Below, piece after piece: positions 9,536-18,565 of a stretch of 64,000 nucleotides of DNA (its first letter is position 1; every line of letters begins with the position of its first letter). This DNA is from Staphylococcus condimenti (GTDB lineage: Bacteria; Bacillota; Bacilli; Staphylococcales; Staphylococcaceae), in the NCBI RefSeq assembly GCF_001618885.1, contig NZ_CP015114.1:2046001-2110000 (forward strand), given 5' to 3'. The notes under the pieces are model-generated. The model was not told where the DNA came from and made no database searches. It was given only the letters and a program-made list of their open reading frames with translations. The position numbers were made by a program, and so were the translations under genes.

Positions 9536-9814
9536 TTTCAAAGTGATAGCTTGGCTTTAAATGAAATGGATTGCATCAATAGAAGTGATTCGAAGTCTTT
9601 GTTTAAAGCCTTGCTTCCAATTAATAATACTGCTTTGAAAACAAATCTAAAACGGCGGCAGTCGACAAATAGCCCGCGTACTTATGAAGACCGCACGAAA
9701 AACTGTTAAAGCAGTATGCGTCAAAAACTTAATAAATTGACAACACATACTTAGCAGCAAAGAAAGTTTGATTTTTGCTTTTGTATAGCTGCAAGTGTTA
9801 AAGGAGTTTTGAAA
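9536..9814. other. Gap between arcA copy 2 and arcD, long GC-richer leader
   Basis: No gene and no recognisable arcB remnant. From about 9650 to 9720 the sequence is noticeably richer in G and C than its surroundings (CGGCGGCAGTCG, AGCCCGCG, GACCGCACG) and may form a structured leader. TTGACA occurs at about 9736. AAGGAG at 9801-9806 serves arcD. I see no good terminator after arcA2. Confidence 0.45.
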
Positions 9815-11245
9815 ATGAGCGAACAATTAGAACAGAATAAACTCAGTAAAACAGCTTTAATCGGTTTGGTCATTGGTTCGATGATTGGCGGCGGTGCCTT
9901 CAACATCATCTCAGATATGGGCAGCAATGCCGGCGGATTAGCGATTATTATTGGCTGGATTATTACTGCAATCGGTATGATTTCACTTGCATTTGTCTTC
10001 CAAAACTTAACAAATAAACGGCCGGATTTAGACGGTGGAATATACAGCTATGCACGTGCAGGTTTCGGCGACTTCGTTGGTTTCTCTAGTGCATGGGGAT
10101 ACTGGTTTGCGGCATTCTTAGGAAACGTTGCTTACGCGACATTGCTGATGTCAGCAGTCGGCAACTTCTTCCCGATATTTAAAGGTGGAAATACACTACC
10201 AAGTATTATTGTGGCCTCTATCTTACTTTGGGGTGTGCATTTCTTAATATTACGCGGTGTTGAAACAGCAGCATTAATTAATAGTATAGTAACAGTTGCG
10301 AAATTAATCCCAATATTCCTAGCTATCGTATGTATGTTGGTAGCATTCCATTTTGACACTTTTATGGCAGGTTTTGCAGGAATGAAAGGCAATATTACGT
10401 TACCGCTTAACTTTTCAAATATCATGGAACAAGTAAAAAGTACTATGTTGATCACTGTATGGGTATTCACAGGTATTGAAGGAGCTGTTGTATTCTCAGG
10501 TCGTGCCAAAACTAAAAAAGATGTGGGTACAGCAACAGTTATCGGACTTTTACTTGTATTAATTATTTACTTCTTGTTAACAGTACTTGCACAAGGTGTA
10601 ATTGAACAAGGACACATTTCACAACTAGATCAACCATCGATGGCTTCATTACTTGCACACATCGTGGGACCATGGGGTTCAACAGTTGTTAATATCGGAT
10701 TGATTATCTCAGTGCTCGGAGCATGGTTAGGTTGGACACTCCTAGCTGGAGAGCTACCATTCGTAGTAGCAAAAGATAAAATGTTCCCTAAATGGTTTGC
10801 AAAACAAAATAGTAACGGCGCACCAGTAAACTCATTATTAATCACAAATATATTAGTGCAACTCTTCTTAATCAGTATGTTATTTACAGAAAGTGCTTAT
10901 CAATTCGCGTTTTCACTCGCATCAAGTGCCATATTAATTCCATATGCATTCAGTGCTTTCTACCAATTTAAATATACAATTCAAGAAGATCGTAAGAGTC
11001 ACGTTCAATTAATTATTGGTATCATTTCATCAATTTATGCAATATGGCTCATTTACGCAGCAGGTGTAGATTACTTATTGCTTACAATGCTGCTTTATAT
11101 ACCAGGTCTTTTCGTATACTACACTGTTCAGAAAAATAAAGGTCAAAAATTAATTACACGTGATTATGTATTAATGGGCTTCATTGTACTTTTCGCAATT
11201 ATAGGTATTATCCGATTGGCAACAGGTGCAGTTAGTGTATTTTAG
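9815..11245 (+). CDS. arcD: Arginine/ornithine antiporter ArcD, APC family
   Basis: This 476-residue inner-membrane transporter has about 12 hydrophobic segments. The start is the ATG at 9815, eight bases after AAGGAG; a TTG two codons earlier is too close to the ribosome site. The first helix carries GLVIGSMIGGGAFN, the amino-acid-binding GSMIGGG type motif of the basic amino acid/polyamine antiporter group. In complete arc loci this protein exchanges arginine for ornithine. Here no ornithine-producing arcB is nearby, so exchange for citrulline, or ornithine made elsewhere, would be needed. It probably belongs to the arcA2 transcript, since I see no terminator between them. Confidence 0.9.
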   Translation: MSEQLEQNKLSKTALIGLVIGSMIGGGAFNIISDMGSNAGGLAIIIGWIITAIGMISLAFVFQNLTNKRPDLDGGIYSYARAGFGDFVGFSSAWGYWFAAFLGNVAYATLLMSAVGNFFPIFKGGNTLPSIIVASILLWGVHFLILRGVETAALINSIVTVAKLIPIFLAIVCMLVAFHFDTFMAGFAGMKGNITLPLNFSNIMEQVKSTMLITVWVFTGIEGAVVFSGRAKTKKDVGTATVIGLLLVLIIYFLLTVLAQGVIEQGHISQLDQPSMASLLAHIVGPWGSTVVNIGLIISVLGAWLGWTLLAGELPFVVAKDKMFPKWFAKQNSNGAPVNSLLITNILVQLFLISMLFTESAYQFAFSLASSAILIPYAFSAFYQFKYTIQEDRKSHVQLIIGIISSIYAIWLIYAAGVDYLLLTMLLYIPGLFVYYTVQKNKGQKLITRDYVLMGFIVLFAIIGIIRLATGAVSVF

Positions 11246-11290
11246 TACTTAACTTGGTTTATATGATTAATTCTAGAATATAAATTATTT

Positions 11291-11351
11291 AATATGATTG
11301 TGGAAAGGCATTGATTTCAAAATGGAAATAATGTTTTGAAGCAATCATATT
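11291..11351. repeat. Extended inverted repeat between arcD and arcR
   Basis: AATATGATTG at 11291-11300 and CAATCATATT at 11342-11351 are perfect complements. The inner bases pair further (TTTCAAAAT with ATGTTTTGAA), giving a hairpin of about 60 bases. A proper T-run is missing, so it may be a weak terminator or a processing site rather than a strong stop. Confidence 0.55.
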
Positions 11352-11517
11352 CTTATATAAAGAACTTTTTGAAAGGGATGTAAGTAGTCTGTAGTGATAC
11401 AATTCCTAAGTTAACTACTGATTATGATACAATGGGATTGTTGAATTAAAAAAACGAATTTAAGTTGCAGGAACACACATCCATTTACAAAAAGACAGAG
11501 AGATGAGGTGAATGTGT

Positions 11518-12189
11518 ATGAGCAAGGTAACAGAGACTTACCAGTCTTCTATTCAAACATTATCTAAAATTTTAGAAGTACCATCAGGACTGCTCGTTCC
11601 TCATCTTTCTGAAATTTATGTTCGGAATTATGAGAAGGGCCAAGTCATTTATTATCAAGGTTCTGAAGCAGATAGTATTTATTTATTAATTGAAGGATAT
11701 ATTTCTCGTGAACAGTTAAATGAAAATGGTGATAATTACTTAATGTTGAATCGTGACAGTACACTCTTTCCGATCAACCATCTTTTCGAACAAAATCATT
11801 ATGAGGAAACTTGCATAGCGCTGACCGACGCATTGATTGTACGCATACCCAAAAATCTAATTGAATATTTGAGTAAGAATAACGAAGACACTTTTGTTAA
11901 GATATTCAAATTATTGAGAAGCGAAGAACAAGTATGTATGAATCGCAATATGGCATTGATGGGACGTAATGCTGAACAAAAAGTTATTAATACTTTACGC
12001 ACACTTTGCGATACAATTGGCACGGATCAAGGTGCATATTATGAAATAGATAAAGTGATGACAGTGACATTATTGAGTAGTTTGGCAGGTGTATCCAGAG
12101 AAAAAGCCAGTCATGTTATCAAAGATTTAAGCAATAAAAACCTCGTGTTAAAAAATTATCAGACTTGGACTATCAGCAAATCACTATAA
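11518..12189 (+). CDS. arcR: Crp/Fnr-family regulator ArcR
   Basis: This 223-residue DNA-binding protein has a cyclic-nucleotide-binding-like beta-roll (about 20-125; GSEADSIYLLIEGYISR) and a Crp-type winged helix-turn-helix at the carboxyl end (LLSSLAGVSREKASHVIKDL). I choose the ATG at 11518: GAGGTG lies seven bases before it but only one base before the ATG at 11512. The Fnr-type cysteine cluster for an iron-sulfur centre is absent, as expected for ArcR. Its place next to arcA/arcD and the TGTGA-N6-TCACA boxes before arcA2 and pflB suggest that it activates arginine catabolism and perhaps mixed-acid fermentation when oxygen is low. Confidence 0.9.
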   Translation: MSKVTETYQSSIQTLSKILEVPSGLLVPHLSEIYVRNYEKGQVIYYQGSEADSIYLLIEGYISREQLNENGDNYLMLNRDSTLFPINHLFEQNHYEETCIALTDALIVRIPKNLIEYLSKNNEDTFVKIFKLLRSEEQVCMNRNMALMGRNAEQKVINTLRTLCDTIGTDQGAYYEIDKVMTVTLLSSLAGVSREKASHVIKDLSNKNLVLKNYQTWTISKSL

Positions 12190-12191
12190 AA

Positions 12192-12230
12192 AAGAGCAGC
12201 TGCCTTATCTTCTGGGCAGCTGCTCTTTTT
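12192..12230. terminator. Bidirectional terminator between arcR and argR
   Basis: The strong stem AAGAGCAGCTGCC / GGGCAGCTGCTCTT has A-rich and T-rich flanks on either side. It sits between two convergent genes and can stop both. Confidence 0.9.
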
Positions 12231-12232
12231 CA

Positions 12233-12685
12233 TCAATTTTCTAATAAAAGATATTTTACATATTCAGCTTCTTCTGGTGATTTTAATAACACCATTATGA
12301 CATCATTACCGCTTACTGTACCTAATACATGCGGTAATTGCATTTGATCGATACAATAGTTGATTGTACGTGCAAAGCCAGGTTCTGTTTTAATTAAGAT
12401 ATAACTATCTTTGACAATAATTGAATTAACACTGTCCTGGCGATATTTTTTGAACGCTTCGCGATAGCTTTTCGCAGAATTTTTTTCTGGCAATACATAA
12501 TATGATTGATCCGCACCATTTGGGACTTTCGTGACATTAAGATACTGTAAGTCTTTTGCTACAGTTGTCATACTGAAAATCAAATTATATTGTGCCTCCA
12601 AAATTTCTGATAACTCACGAACAGTCGAAATTTTATTATTTTTTAGCAATAATTTAATTAATTCAAGACGCTTTTCTTTCTCCAT
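12233..12685 (-). CDS. argR: ArgR/AhrC-family arginine repressor paralogue
   Basis: The 150-residue protein has an amino-terminal winged helix (KRLELIKLLLKNNKISTV...) and a carboxyl-terminal oligomerisation and arginine-binding domain (HVLGTVSGNDVIMVLLKS, cognate to the GTI-GDDTI motif). In the typical motif two acidic residues bind arginine. Here the second position is Asp in GND and the first is Asn, so arginine binding may be altered. It faces arcR across a shared terminator, and linkage to the arc locus is common in staphylococci. It probably adjusts arginine synthesis and catabolism. Whether it is the main chromosomal ArgR or a locus-specific copy cannot be decided here. Confidence 0.85.
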   Translation of the reverse strand: MEKEKRLELIKLLLKNNKISTVRELSEILEAQYNLIFSMTTVAKDLQYLNVTKVPNGADQSYYVLPEKNSAKSYREAFKKYRQDSVNSIIVKDSYILIKTEPGFARTINYCIDQMQLPHVLGTVSGNDVIMVLLKSPEEAEYVKYLLLEN

Positions 12686-13000
12686 ACCGTCATCCCTTAA
12701 ATTTATAATTATACATTATTATTGTATTCTATAAGTTGACTGAACTCAATCGTAAGTATCCATATTTTTGAAATTTTAATACTTTGGATAAAAATGCTAT
12801 AGAGTAAAAGGAGTTGTTAAACTGCAGCTCCCACTTAGGATAAATACACTTTTTATTTGTATTGTATATATGTGTAAGCGGCATGTATTATTAGATATTG
12901 CTAAACCACTTAAAAATAAAGTTAATATATATAAAACGCAATAATTATGATAGAATGATATGAATAATATAATTAAATACATCATAGGGGGTGCATCAAG
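12686..13000. other. AT-rich intergenic region
   Basis: It holds the argR promoter on one side and the promoter of the small membrane protein on the other. AGGGGGTG at 12986-12993 is the ribosome site of the latter. I see no other clear element; short frames here are AT-rich noise. Confidence 0.4.
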
Positions 13001-13222
13001 ATGATTATATTCATGGAAATTATGATCGTTACAATTATTGCGCTTATTTTAGAAGAACGCATGACGAAACATGGAAAAACGACAAAGACGCAATGGTTTA
13101 AACGTATGGCTACAATAGGGGCAATTGTTGTATTGATTACAATTGGCATATCGTTTATTCAAAATATTGATGCAGTAATAGCTGGATTTAAAGAAGGATA
13201 TTCTAATTACGACAATTTTTAA
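13001..13222 (+). CDS. Small membrane protein of unknown function
   Basis: This 73-residue protein has two hydrophobic stretches (about 1-17 and 36-54) separated by a basic segment (MTKHGKTTKTQWFKR). Both ends are thus in or near the membrane with a cytoplasmic basic loop. AGGGGGTG lies seven bases before the ATG, a convincing ribosome site that supports a real gene. I do not recognise the family. It is a lone gene between argR and the thiazole operon and is followed by a strong hairpin. Confidence 0.65.
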   Translation: MIIFMEIMIVTIIALILEERMTKHGKTTKTQWFKRMATIGAIVVLITIGISFIQNIDAVIAGFKEGYSNYDNF

Positions 13223-13256
13223 TATATTCATATAAAATGGTACAAGTCAGAAGATA

Positions 13257-13308
13257 AGCTCCCTATAAAGCAGACATTGAGAAAGTGATTGCTTTATAGG
13301 GAGCTTTG
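13257..13308. terminator. Long perfect hairpin between convergent transcripts
   Basis: AGCTCCCTATAAAGCA at 13257-13272 and its exact complement at 13290-13305 form a 16-bp perfect stem with a 17-base loop. The flanking T-runs are short. It lies between the small membrane protein and the end of the thiazole operon and could end both. Confidence 0.8.
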
Positions 13309-13388
13309 TTCAAATGGTTTTAGATTAATTTGGTATATTTAAATAAAAGAAAAAAGGAAATTTTTGTTATCATCAATCTTATTAATTC

Positions 13389-14441
13389 CTATTTCATGGA
13401 TTTTGATAATTGTTGATATAAGTTTTCTGCATAAGTGTCACTCTCTATTCCATGTATATTCATACGCCCGTCTTTAAACAACGTCGCTGAATGTCCCTCA
13501 ATATTCATCAATTTTACAAAGGCATTGGATTTTAAAATGTTCCCAGGGAAAAGAGCTGCATTTTCAAAATATTGAGGTTTGAAACGAAACACATAAGTAT
13601 CACCGCAACTGCCTTCTACCCATTTAGGTTGCGCAATGCCAAGACGTTCATATTCCCCGTTACCGCATACGGGACAATTAGCGTTTCGTAGATGACTGAC
13701 ATTGATACTTTGTTGTTTTATATTAAAAGGCTCAACCGTTATCAATTTCCCTGAAAATCCTTTGCCTGATAAATACCGCATGACTTCAGCAATTTGATAA
13801 CTCACAACTTGCATGATAACAGGAGGTATGACACCATTAATTGCGCAACTTTCTGCAGTTTCAGGTGTTTCCTGCATTAAACAACGTAAACAAGGGCCTG
13901 TGAAATCTATTGCATAAATTGAGCCTTTGCCTCCGACAGCAGCACCGTAGACCCATGGCAAATTGAGTTTATGACACACTTCGTTAAATAAGAAGCGTAT
14001 TGCAAAGTAATCCATTCCATCTAGAAGGATATCGGGTGAAGCTTCTTTTATCATATCTTCAATATTCGTAGGTGTGATTTCTTGATAAAGAGGATGGATT
14101 TCAACACTTGAATTAATCTGCGTTAGTTTTTCTGCAAGTGCATAAACTTTCGGATGCATTTCCATTGCGTCATTTTCATCATAGAGTGCTTGACGATGTA
14201 GATTAGATATTTCTACGATATCCATATCTACAATGGTTAATTTTCCAACACCCATGCGCACTAATTGTTCTGCTAAATGACTGCCTAACGCACCAGCACC
14301 CATCACCATGATATGTGCATTTTCTAGAGCTTTTTGTCCCTCGTTGCCGAAAGGAGTATAACGAGTTTGGCGACTGAAGCGCTCATCTGAGTGTATGTTA
14401 TGATTGGAATCTTTCTCAGAATGATGCGTGTTATCTATCAT
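13389..14441 (-). CDS. thiF: ThiF/MoeB-family adenylyltransferase for thiazole synthesis
   Basis: This 350-residue cytoplasmic enzyme adenylates the carboxyl-terminal glycine of the sulfur carrier ThiS, the first step in loading sulfur for the thiazole ring of thiamine. The ATP-binding site is [13 protein letters not shown], followed by the HES/ThiF signature [13 protein letters not shown]. Zinc-binding pairs are CLRC (about 180) and CPVC (about 258). The tail beyond about 275 is an additional domain without a complete rhodanese motif. The start ATG overlaps the thiG stop codon (ATGA), so the genes are translationally coupled. It is the last gene of the operon. Confidence 0.92.
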   Translation of the reverse strand: MIDNTHHSEKDSNHNIHSDERFSRQTRYTPFGNEGQKALENAHIMVMGAGALGSHLAEQLVRMGVGKLTIVDMDIVEISNLHRQALYDENDAMEMHPKVYALAEKLTQINSSVEIHPLYQEITPTNIEDMIKEASPDILLDGMDYFAIRFLFNEVCHKLNLPWVYGAAVGGKGSIYAIDFTGPCLRCLMQETPETAESCAINGVIPPVIMQVVSYQIAEVMRYLSGKGFSGKLITVEPFNIKQQSINVSHLRNANCPVCGNGEYERLGIAQPKWVEGSCGDTYVFRFKPQYFENAALFPGNILKSNAFVKLMNIEGHSATLFKDGRMNIHGIESDTYAENLYQQLSKSMK

Positions 14442-15205
14442 AGGAAGCCAAGTCCTTCACTAGGGCTAGAAGCTTGTGCAGTATATTTCACTGGTATACG
14501 ACCAGCTTCATAACTTAATCTTCCAGCTTCGATACCTAATTTCATCGCTTCAGCCATTTTAACCGGATCTTTTGCACGTGATACTGCAGAATTTAATAAT
14601 ACCGCGTCTGCACCGAGTTCCATTGCTTCAGCAGCATCTTTTGCAGAACCGATTCCCGCATCTACTATGATTGGGACATTTGCGTTTTTGACAATATAAC
14701 TAAGGTTCAATGGGTTATTAATACCGCGTCCAGTTCCAATCGGAGAAGCTAAAGGCATCACAGCATGTACACCTAATTCTTCTAAACGTTTTGCTAAAAC
14801 AACATCTTCAGCAATATATGGACAAACGATATAGCCACGTTCTAATAAGATTTCACAAGCTTCGTATGTTGCGATTGGATCAGGTAGTAACGTTTCATCA
14901 TCGCCAATAATTTCAACTTTAATCATATCGCATACACCTGCATGCTTTGCAATTTCAGCAATACGGATTGCTTCATCTACTGTTTTTGCACCAGCAGTGT
15001 TAGGGAATGTTACAAAATCTTTTAAATTCACGTTTGCTAATGGGTTCGGTAAATTTTTATCATATAAATTCATGCGTCGTACTGCGAAAGTTAAGACATC
15101 TGTACCAGAAGCTTCAATCGCTTTTGTTTGAATTTCTTCATTATCAAATTTACCAGTTCCTAATAATAATCTTGATTCCATTTCATATGGTCCTATTTTT
15201 AACAT
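14438..15205 (-). CDS. thiG: Thiazole synthase ThiG
   Basis: A 255-residue TIM-barrel enzyme that builds the thiazole phosphate ring from deoxyxylulose phosphate, dehydroglycine and ThiS-thiocarboxylate. I start it at the ATG at 15205, giving [25 protein letters not shown] eight bases upstream supports this over the ATG at 15223. The motifs VKVEIIGD-like (IKVEIIGD), [13 protein letters not shown] and [22 protein letters not shown] (shown here in parts) are all family hallmarks. It begins one base after the thiS stop and overlaps thiF by four bases. Confidence 0.95.
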   Translation of the reverse strand: MLKIGPYEMESRLLLGTGKFDNEEIQTKAIEASGTDVLTFAVRRMNLYDKNLPNPLANVNLKDFVTFPNTAGAKTVDEAIRIAEIAKHAGVCDMIKVEIIGDDETLLPDPIATYEACEILLERGYIVCPYIAEDVVLAKRLEELGVHAVMPLASPIGTGRGINNPLNLSYIVKNANVPIIVDAGIGSAKDAAEAMELGADAVLLNSAVSRAKDPVKMAEAMKLGIEAGRLSYEAGRIPVKYTAQASSPSEGLGFL

Positions 15206-15206
15206 C

Positions 15207-15407
15207 TTATCCGCCTCCAACAAATTCTAATAGTTCTAGTCGATCATCTTCGCGTACGATTTGGTCTTTGAAATCGTCACGTTGAATTAAATTTTGATTA
15301 TGTTCTGCTATGACACGTTTTGGATCTAACTCTAATGATTCCAAAATGTTTTGGATACTGAGTTCTTCATCAAACGTAAATGGATCGCCATTAATGATGC
15401 ACTTCAT
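15207..15407 (-). CDS. thiS: Sulfur carrier protein ThiS
   Basis: A 66-residue ubiquitin-like protein ending in VGGG. The terminal Gly-Gly is adenylated by ThiF, then thiocarboxylated, and passes sulfur to ThiG. The length and the free di-glycine end are typical. The gene overlaps the end of thiO by 17 bases and its last codons contain the ribosome site for thiG. Confidence 0.93.
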   Translation of the reverse strand: MKCIINGDPFTFDEELSIQNILESLELDPKRVIAEHNQNLIQRDDFKDQIVREDDRLELLEFVGGG

Positions 15408-16518
15408 AAGATTCCCTCCCCAATTTAAAAGGTGCTAATTCTTCTGGTCGCTCACCTGTTTTCAACCATTCTGCCATCAGTTCTCCGATAATCGGTGACA
15501 GTAAAATGCCATTACGATAATGACCCGTGATTACCCAAAGACCAGGTTTTGTTTCATCCATAATTGGTTGTTCGCCTTGTGTCCAGGGGCGTACGCCTGA
15601 CCAATATTTTAATTCGCGGCTGCTCGCAAGTTCTGGAACACGTTCAATCGCTTCTCGCAATAACCACTCTTTGCCTTCAACACTGACACCAACAGAATAA
15701 TCATCAAAGTAACTAGTAGCACCGATTAAAAAACGGTTTGGCGGTTTTGGTACGATATAGCACCCGTTAGTCATAAACAGTGTTTGTTTTAAATCTAAAT
15801 CGTCATTTTCTACTAATAAGACTTCGCCTTTGACACCACTGACTCTTTCTTGTATTTCAGAATCATGCGCTAAAAATCCTGCCCAAGCTCCTGCAGCTAC
15901 AACTACTTTTTCTGCTTTTAATTCAGTCGTTTTGTTTTTATTTTTAATTGATACAATATAATGATGATTTTCTCGTTCTATATTTTCTACATTTGTATGA
16001 TTAAAGCGCGTTACTGAATCATCTGATGTCAGTGAAGTGTGCAAGGCTTTTGTATAATGATTCGCATTAATTTGATGATCATGAGGCACATACATCATTG
16101 CTTCAGAACTTTTAACCAGGTAATGTGTCAATTCGCCTAAGTCTGTATTATTTAAACATTGAACATCGTTATCATGTTGATGCAAAAATTCGTATTGTTG
16201 ATGCAAATCGTCTACGTCTCTCTCATTTGTCGCAATCTTGATAAGTCCATTTTGTTGGTACTGGATATCGATACCAGTTTCTTTTTTTAAAGTTATACTT
16301 AAAGCGTTGAATTTTTCTCGTGATTTTAGAGCAAGTCGGAATAAAGGACTGTCTTCTTTAAATTCATTCTGTGCACCCAACATACCTCCTGCTTTATAAG
16401 AAGCATGCTGTCCTTCAATATCACGATCGATTAATGCAATTTGCATACCGCTATCTTTTAAATGACGAGCTATCGACATTCCAATTACGCCTGCACCAAC
16501 TATAATTAAATCAAACAT
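15391..16518 (-). CDS. thiO: Glycine oxidase ThiO
   Basis: A 375-residue FAD-dependent amine oxidase that turns glycine into dehydroglycine (iminoacetate), the carbon-nitrogen unit of the thiazole ring in aerobic bacteria. The FAD-binding Rossmann motif GAGVIGMSIARHL is at about 8-20. The substrate region (SGVRPWTQGEQPI) and the second FAD segment (TGHYRNGILLSP) are near the end. It replaces the radical-SAM ThiH used by anaerobes, so this thiazole branch depends on oxygen. It lies three bases after tenI and overlaps thiS. Confidence 0.93.
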   Translation of the reverse strand: MFDLIIVGAGVIGMSIARHLKDSGMQIALIDRDIEGQHASYKAGGMLGAQNEFKEDSPLFRLALKSREKFNALSITLKKETGIDIQYQQNGLIKIATNERDVDDLHQQYEFLHQHDNDVQCLNNTDLGELTHYLVKSSEAMMYVPHDHQINANHYTKALHTSLTSDDSVTRFNHTNVENIERENHHYIVSIKNKNKTTELKAEKVVVAAGAWAGFLAHDSEIQERVSGVKGEVLLVENDDLDLKQTLFMTNGCYIVPKPPNRFLIGATSYFDDYSVGVSVEGKEWLLREAIERVPELASSRELKYWSGVRPWTQGEQPIMDETKPGLWVITGHYRNGILLSPIIGELMAEWLKTGERPEELAPFKLGRESYEVHH

Positions 16519-16520
16519 TT

Positions 16521-17093
16521 TTACTCAGCCTCCTTTGCTGAACGAATGGTCTCTAAATCCTGTTCTCTGAAATACGAAATCGCAGCAATGCCTGAAAATC
16601 CTTTTGGCACAAGACTTAATGTGTCTGCATTTATGCCACCTAATGCAACAACTGGAATATTGACATTTAATACTGACTCGATTTCAGAGTTTGTCCTTGG
16701 TGTTTTTCCTGGTTTAGATTTTGTTTGGAAAAGGTGACCGAACAAGATATAGTCCAAGTTGTGCGCCTCAGCTGCTTGCGCACTTTGGCTGTTATGTGTC
16801 GACATACTGACGCAAATATCAGGGTTTGCTGTTTTAAAGTTGTACGCACGTTCATCTCCTTCACGAAAATGAATGGCATTCAAATCTAGTTTTTGTAGAG
16901 TGTCGGTATCAGTATGGATTGTAATTTTGTCTTTAGGAAAACCTGCTTGCATTAAATTTTTTATGAGATTTATTAATTCTTTTGGTTCCATAGGTGTTCT
17001 GAAAATTAATGTATCAATCACTGATTCAATTTCTATATAGTGTATTAAATCTTGTTGGGTTAATACGCGATATGGCGTTATCGCAACATACAT
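16521..17093 (-). CDS. tenI: Thiazole tautomerase TenI (ThiE-like)
   Basis: A 190-residue TIM barrel of the ThiE/TenI family. I choose the ATG at 17093 because GAAGAAGG lies about eight bases upstream; a GTG at 17120 would begin inside the riboswitch terminator tail. The motif LFGHLFQTKSKPGKTPR, followed by PVVALGGIN, matches TenI, the aromatising thiazole tautomerase, better than ThiE, which normally has FGP-F-T-TK. Its place as the first gene in a thiazole-only operon supports TenI. A thiamine phosphate synthase role cannot be fully excluded. Confidence 0.85.
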   Translation of the reverse strand: MYVAITPYRVLTQQDLIHYIEIESVIDTLIFRTPMEPKELINLIKNLMQAGFPKDKITIHTDTDTLQKLDLNAIHFREGDERAYNFKTANPDICVSMSTHNSQSAQAAEAHNLDYILFGHLFQTKSKPGKTPRTNSEIESVLNVNIPVVALGGINADTLSLVPKGFSGIAAISYFREQDLETIRSAKEAE

Positions 17094-17120
17094 ATTAAAT
17101 ACCTTCTTCGATTTAGCCAC

Positions 17121-17154
17121 AAAAAAAGCGCTGCTTCCATATAGGAAAACAGCG
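17121..17154 (-). terminator. Expression-platform terminator of the TPP riboswitch
   Basis: On the minus strand GCGCTGTTTTCC pairs with GGAAGCAGCGC and is followed by TTTTTTT, directly between the aptamer and tenI. When TPP is bound the terminator should form and stop transcription of the thiazole operon. Confidence 0.9.
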
Positions 17155-17172
17155 CATCAAAAAGTGCAATAC

Positions 17173-17267
17173 GCCACTTTCCTACGCCAGTATAAACTGG
17201 ATCAGGTTCCAAGAATTTTCTCATCCCTATGAGAATCTCAGCCTGTATGAACAGGCACTTCCAGTGG
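17173..17267 (-). promoter_or_regulatory. TPP riboswitch (THI element)
   Basis: On the minus strand the conserved parts appear in order: GTGCC, GGCTGAGA, then GGAACCTGATCCAG, ACTGGCGTAGG and the closing GGAAAGTGG that pairs with CCACT at the 5' end. The helix CCTGTTC/GAACAGG-like P3 region is short. It lies immediately upstream of tenI-thiOSGF, so the operon should be shut down when thiamine pyrophosphate is plentiful. Confidence 0.95.
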
Positions 17268-17554
17268 ACTTATTGTTATTTTTCTTTGTTAAGCAATGCG
17301 AGAAAGTGCACTAACAAATCGTGTAGCGAGGTATTAATGCAATATTTTCATAATCTTAAACCGCATCACCATTACTTTACAAAATCATCATAAAGGAAGT
17401 AGGGCGAAAAAGCAACAGGTAAAGTAAAGAGAGTTTATCAGTATAATTTAAATTCAGAAATAGATTGTATTATCTTTCTTTTAAAAGTAAAATGTATTTA
17501 GCATTCAATGCAACACAATTCATTATTAAATTAATAATAAGGGGCAAATTAAAG
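17268..17554. other. Divergent promoter region of the thiazole operon and the serine protease
   Basis: It is non-coding. The minus-strand promoter for the riboswitch transcript and the plus-strand promoter for the protease must both lie here. TAAGGGG near 17536-17542 is the protease ribosome site. I find no clear operator. Confidence 0.4.
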
Positions 17555-18400
17555 ATGAAAGTTAAAAGTTTTAAAGTAGGAATGGCAGCAGTTTGTGCTA
17601 TTGTAGGCTTTTCTTTTTCAGGTATGAGCGGAGAAGAAGCACATGCGGCTGGGGACTATTACTATAATGGAATGGCAAGTAATAATGAGGCAACAGCTTA
17701 TCCGAAAGCTAAAAAAATCTCAAATAGTGTCTTAGACATTCATCATATTTCAAATACAATGAATACGAAATATAAAGCAGTTGGAAGAGTAAGTAATAAA
17801 GATGGTTGGAAAGGTTTAGGAAAAGACAGTATGGGAACGGGCACAGTCATCGGCAACTATACTTTCGTTACTAATGCACATGTAATTGATAATGCGAAAG
17901 GTTCTGCAGCTAATCCAAAATATATTTCATTCGATATGGCAAGAGATGGATCTAAACGTCCTTATACTTTTCATGCTACAAAAGTCGTGAAAGTACCAAA
18001 TGCAGATGTCGCTTTGGTGTATACGAAAGAAAAAATGTCTAAATATGCAACACCATTAAAATTAGCTTCAAATTCACAGATTAATGGTCTGAAATATAAC
18101 ACGAAGTTATATTCTGTAGGTTATCCTTGGCAAAATGGCGACAATACAAAGACGCATTGGAGCAGTTACCGCTTCATCCAAAAATCTTCAAACGGTACTG
18201 AATTACAAACGAAAGATAAATTCCGTGCAGGTGCGTCAGGTTCACCAATGGTCAACGGCAATTATCAAATCTTCGGTTTACGTACGTATGGCTACAACAT
18301 ATGGGCAAATTCAACAACAAATTACGCCAAAGCAGAAATGGCTGGCGGCGAAGCAATGAATGGTGCCACAGGCAACTTCGTTCGTACACATATTAAATAA
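17555..18400 (+). CDS. Secreted glutamyl endopeptidase-like (V8-type) serine protease
   Basis: A 281-residue exported trypsin-like protease. The ATG at 17555 follows AAGGGG and starts a signal peptide (MKVKSFKVG..., hydrophobic core, cleavage after AHA at about 31). The catalytic triad is complete: His109 in TNAHV, Asp151 in NADVAL and Ser228 in GASGSP. A propeptide of unknown length probably follows the signal. The family includes SspA (V8), Spl and exfoliative toxins. The sequence here is not a clear match to any one of them, and no staphopain or inhibitor gene is next to it. It ends in a strong terminator and is a single transcription unit. Confidence 0.88.
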   Translation: MKVKSFKVGMAAVCAIVGFSFSGMSGEEAHAAGDYYYNGMASNNEATAYPKAKKISNSVLDIHHISNTMNTKYKAVGRVSNKDGWKGLGKDSMGTGTVIGNYTFVTNAHVIDNAKGSAANPKYISFDMARDGSKRPYTFHATKVVKVPNADVALVYTKEKMSKYATPLKLASNSQINGLKYNTKLYSVGYPWQNGDNTKTHWSSYRFIQKSSNGTELQTKDKFRAGASGSPMVNGNYQIFGLRTYGYNIWANSTTNYAKAEMAGGEAMNGATGNFVRTHIK

Positions 18401-18410
18401 TAGAATTCAA

Positions 18411-18449
18411 AAAAGCCTTTGCTGAAAATCTATAGCAAAGGCTTTTTGT
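18411..18449 (+). terminator. Terminator of the serine protease gene
   Basis: AAAAGCCTTTGCT pairs with AGCAAAGGCTTTTT, and a T-run follows. Confidence 0.9.
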
Positions 18450-18565
18450 TAGAAACGATATATACTTTTATCGTTTCGACGATAGAAGCTGCATCGTTGT
18501 GCGGTTTGCATATTGGTTGAACCATCGCAGCAAAGACGACGATAACCACCAATAATACCAAAAAG
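18450..18565. other. Short non-coding stretch between two terminators
   Basis: It contains the imperfect repeats AACGATATATAC and TATCGTTTCGACGATAG, and GACGACGATAACC. It could form a hairpin, but nothing recognisable is seen. Confidence 0.3.

Noticed and set aside
9536-9814. Remnant of arcB between arcA2 and arcD
   Set aside because: I looked for carbamoyltransferase motifs in all frames and saw none; the gap is too short and shows no coding pattern.
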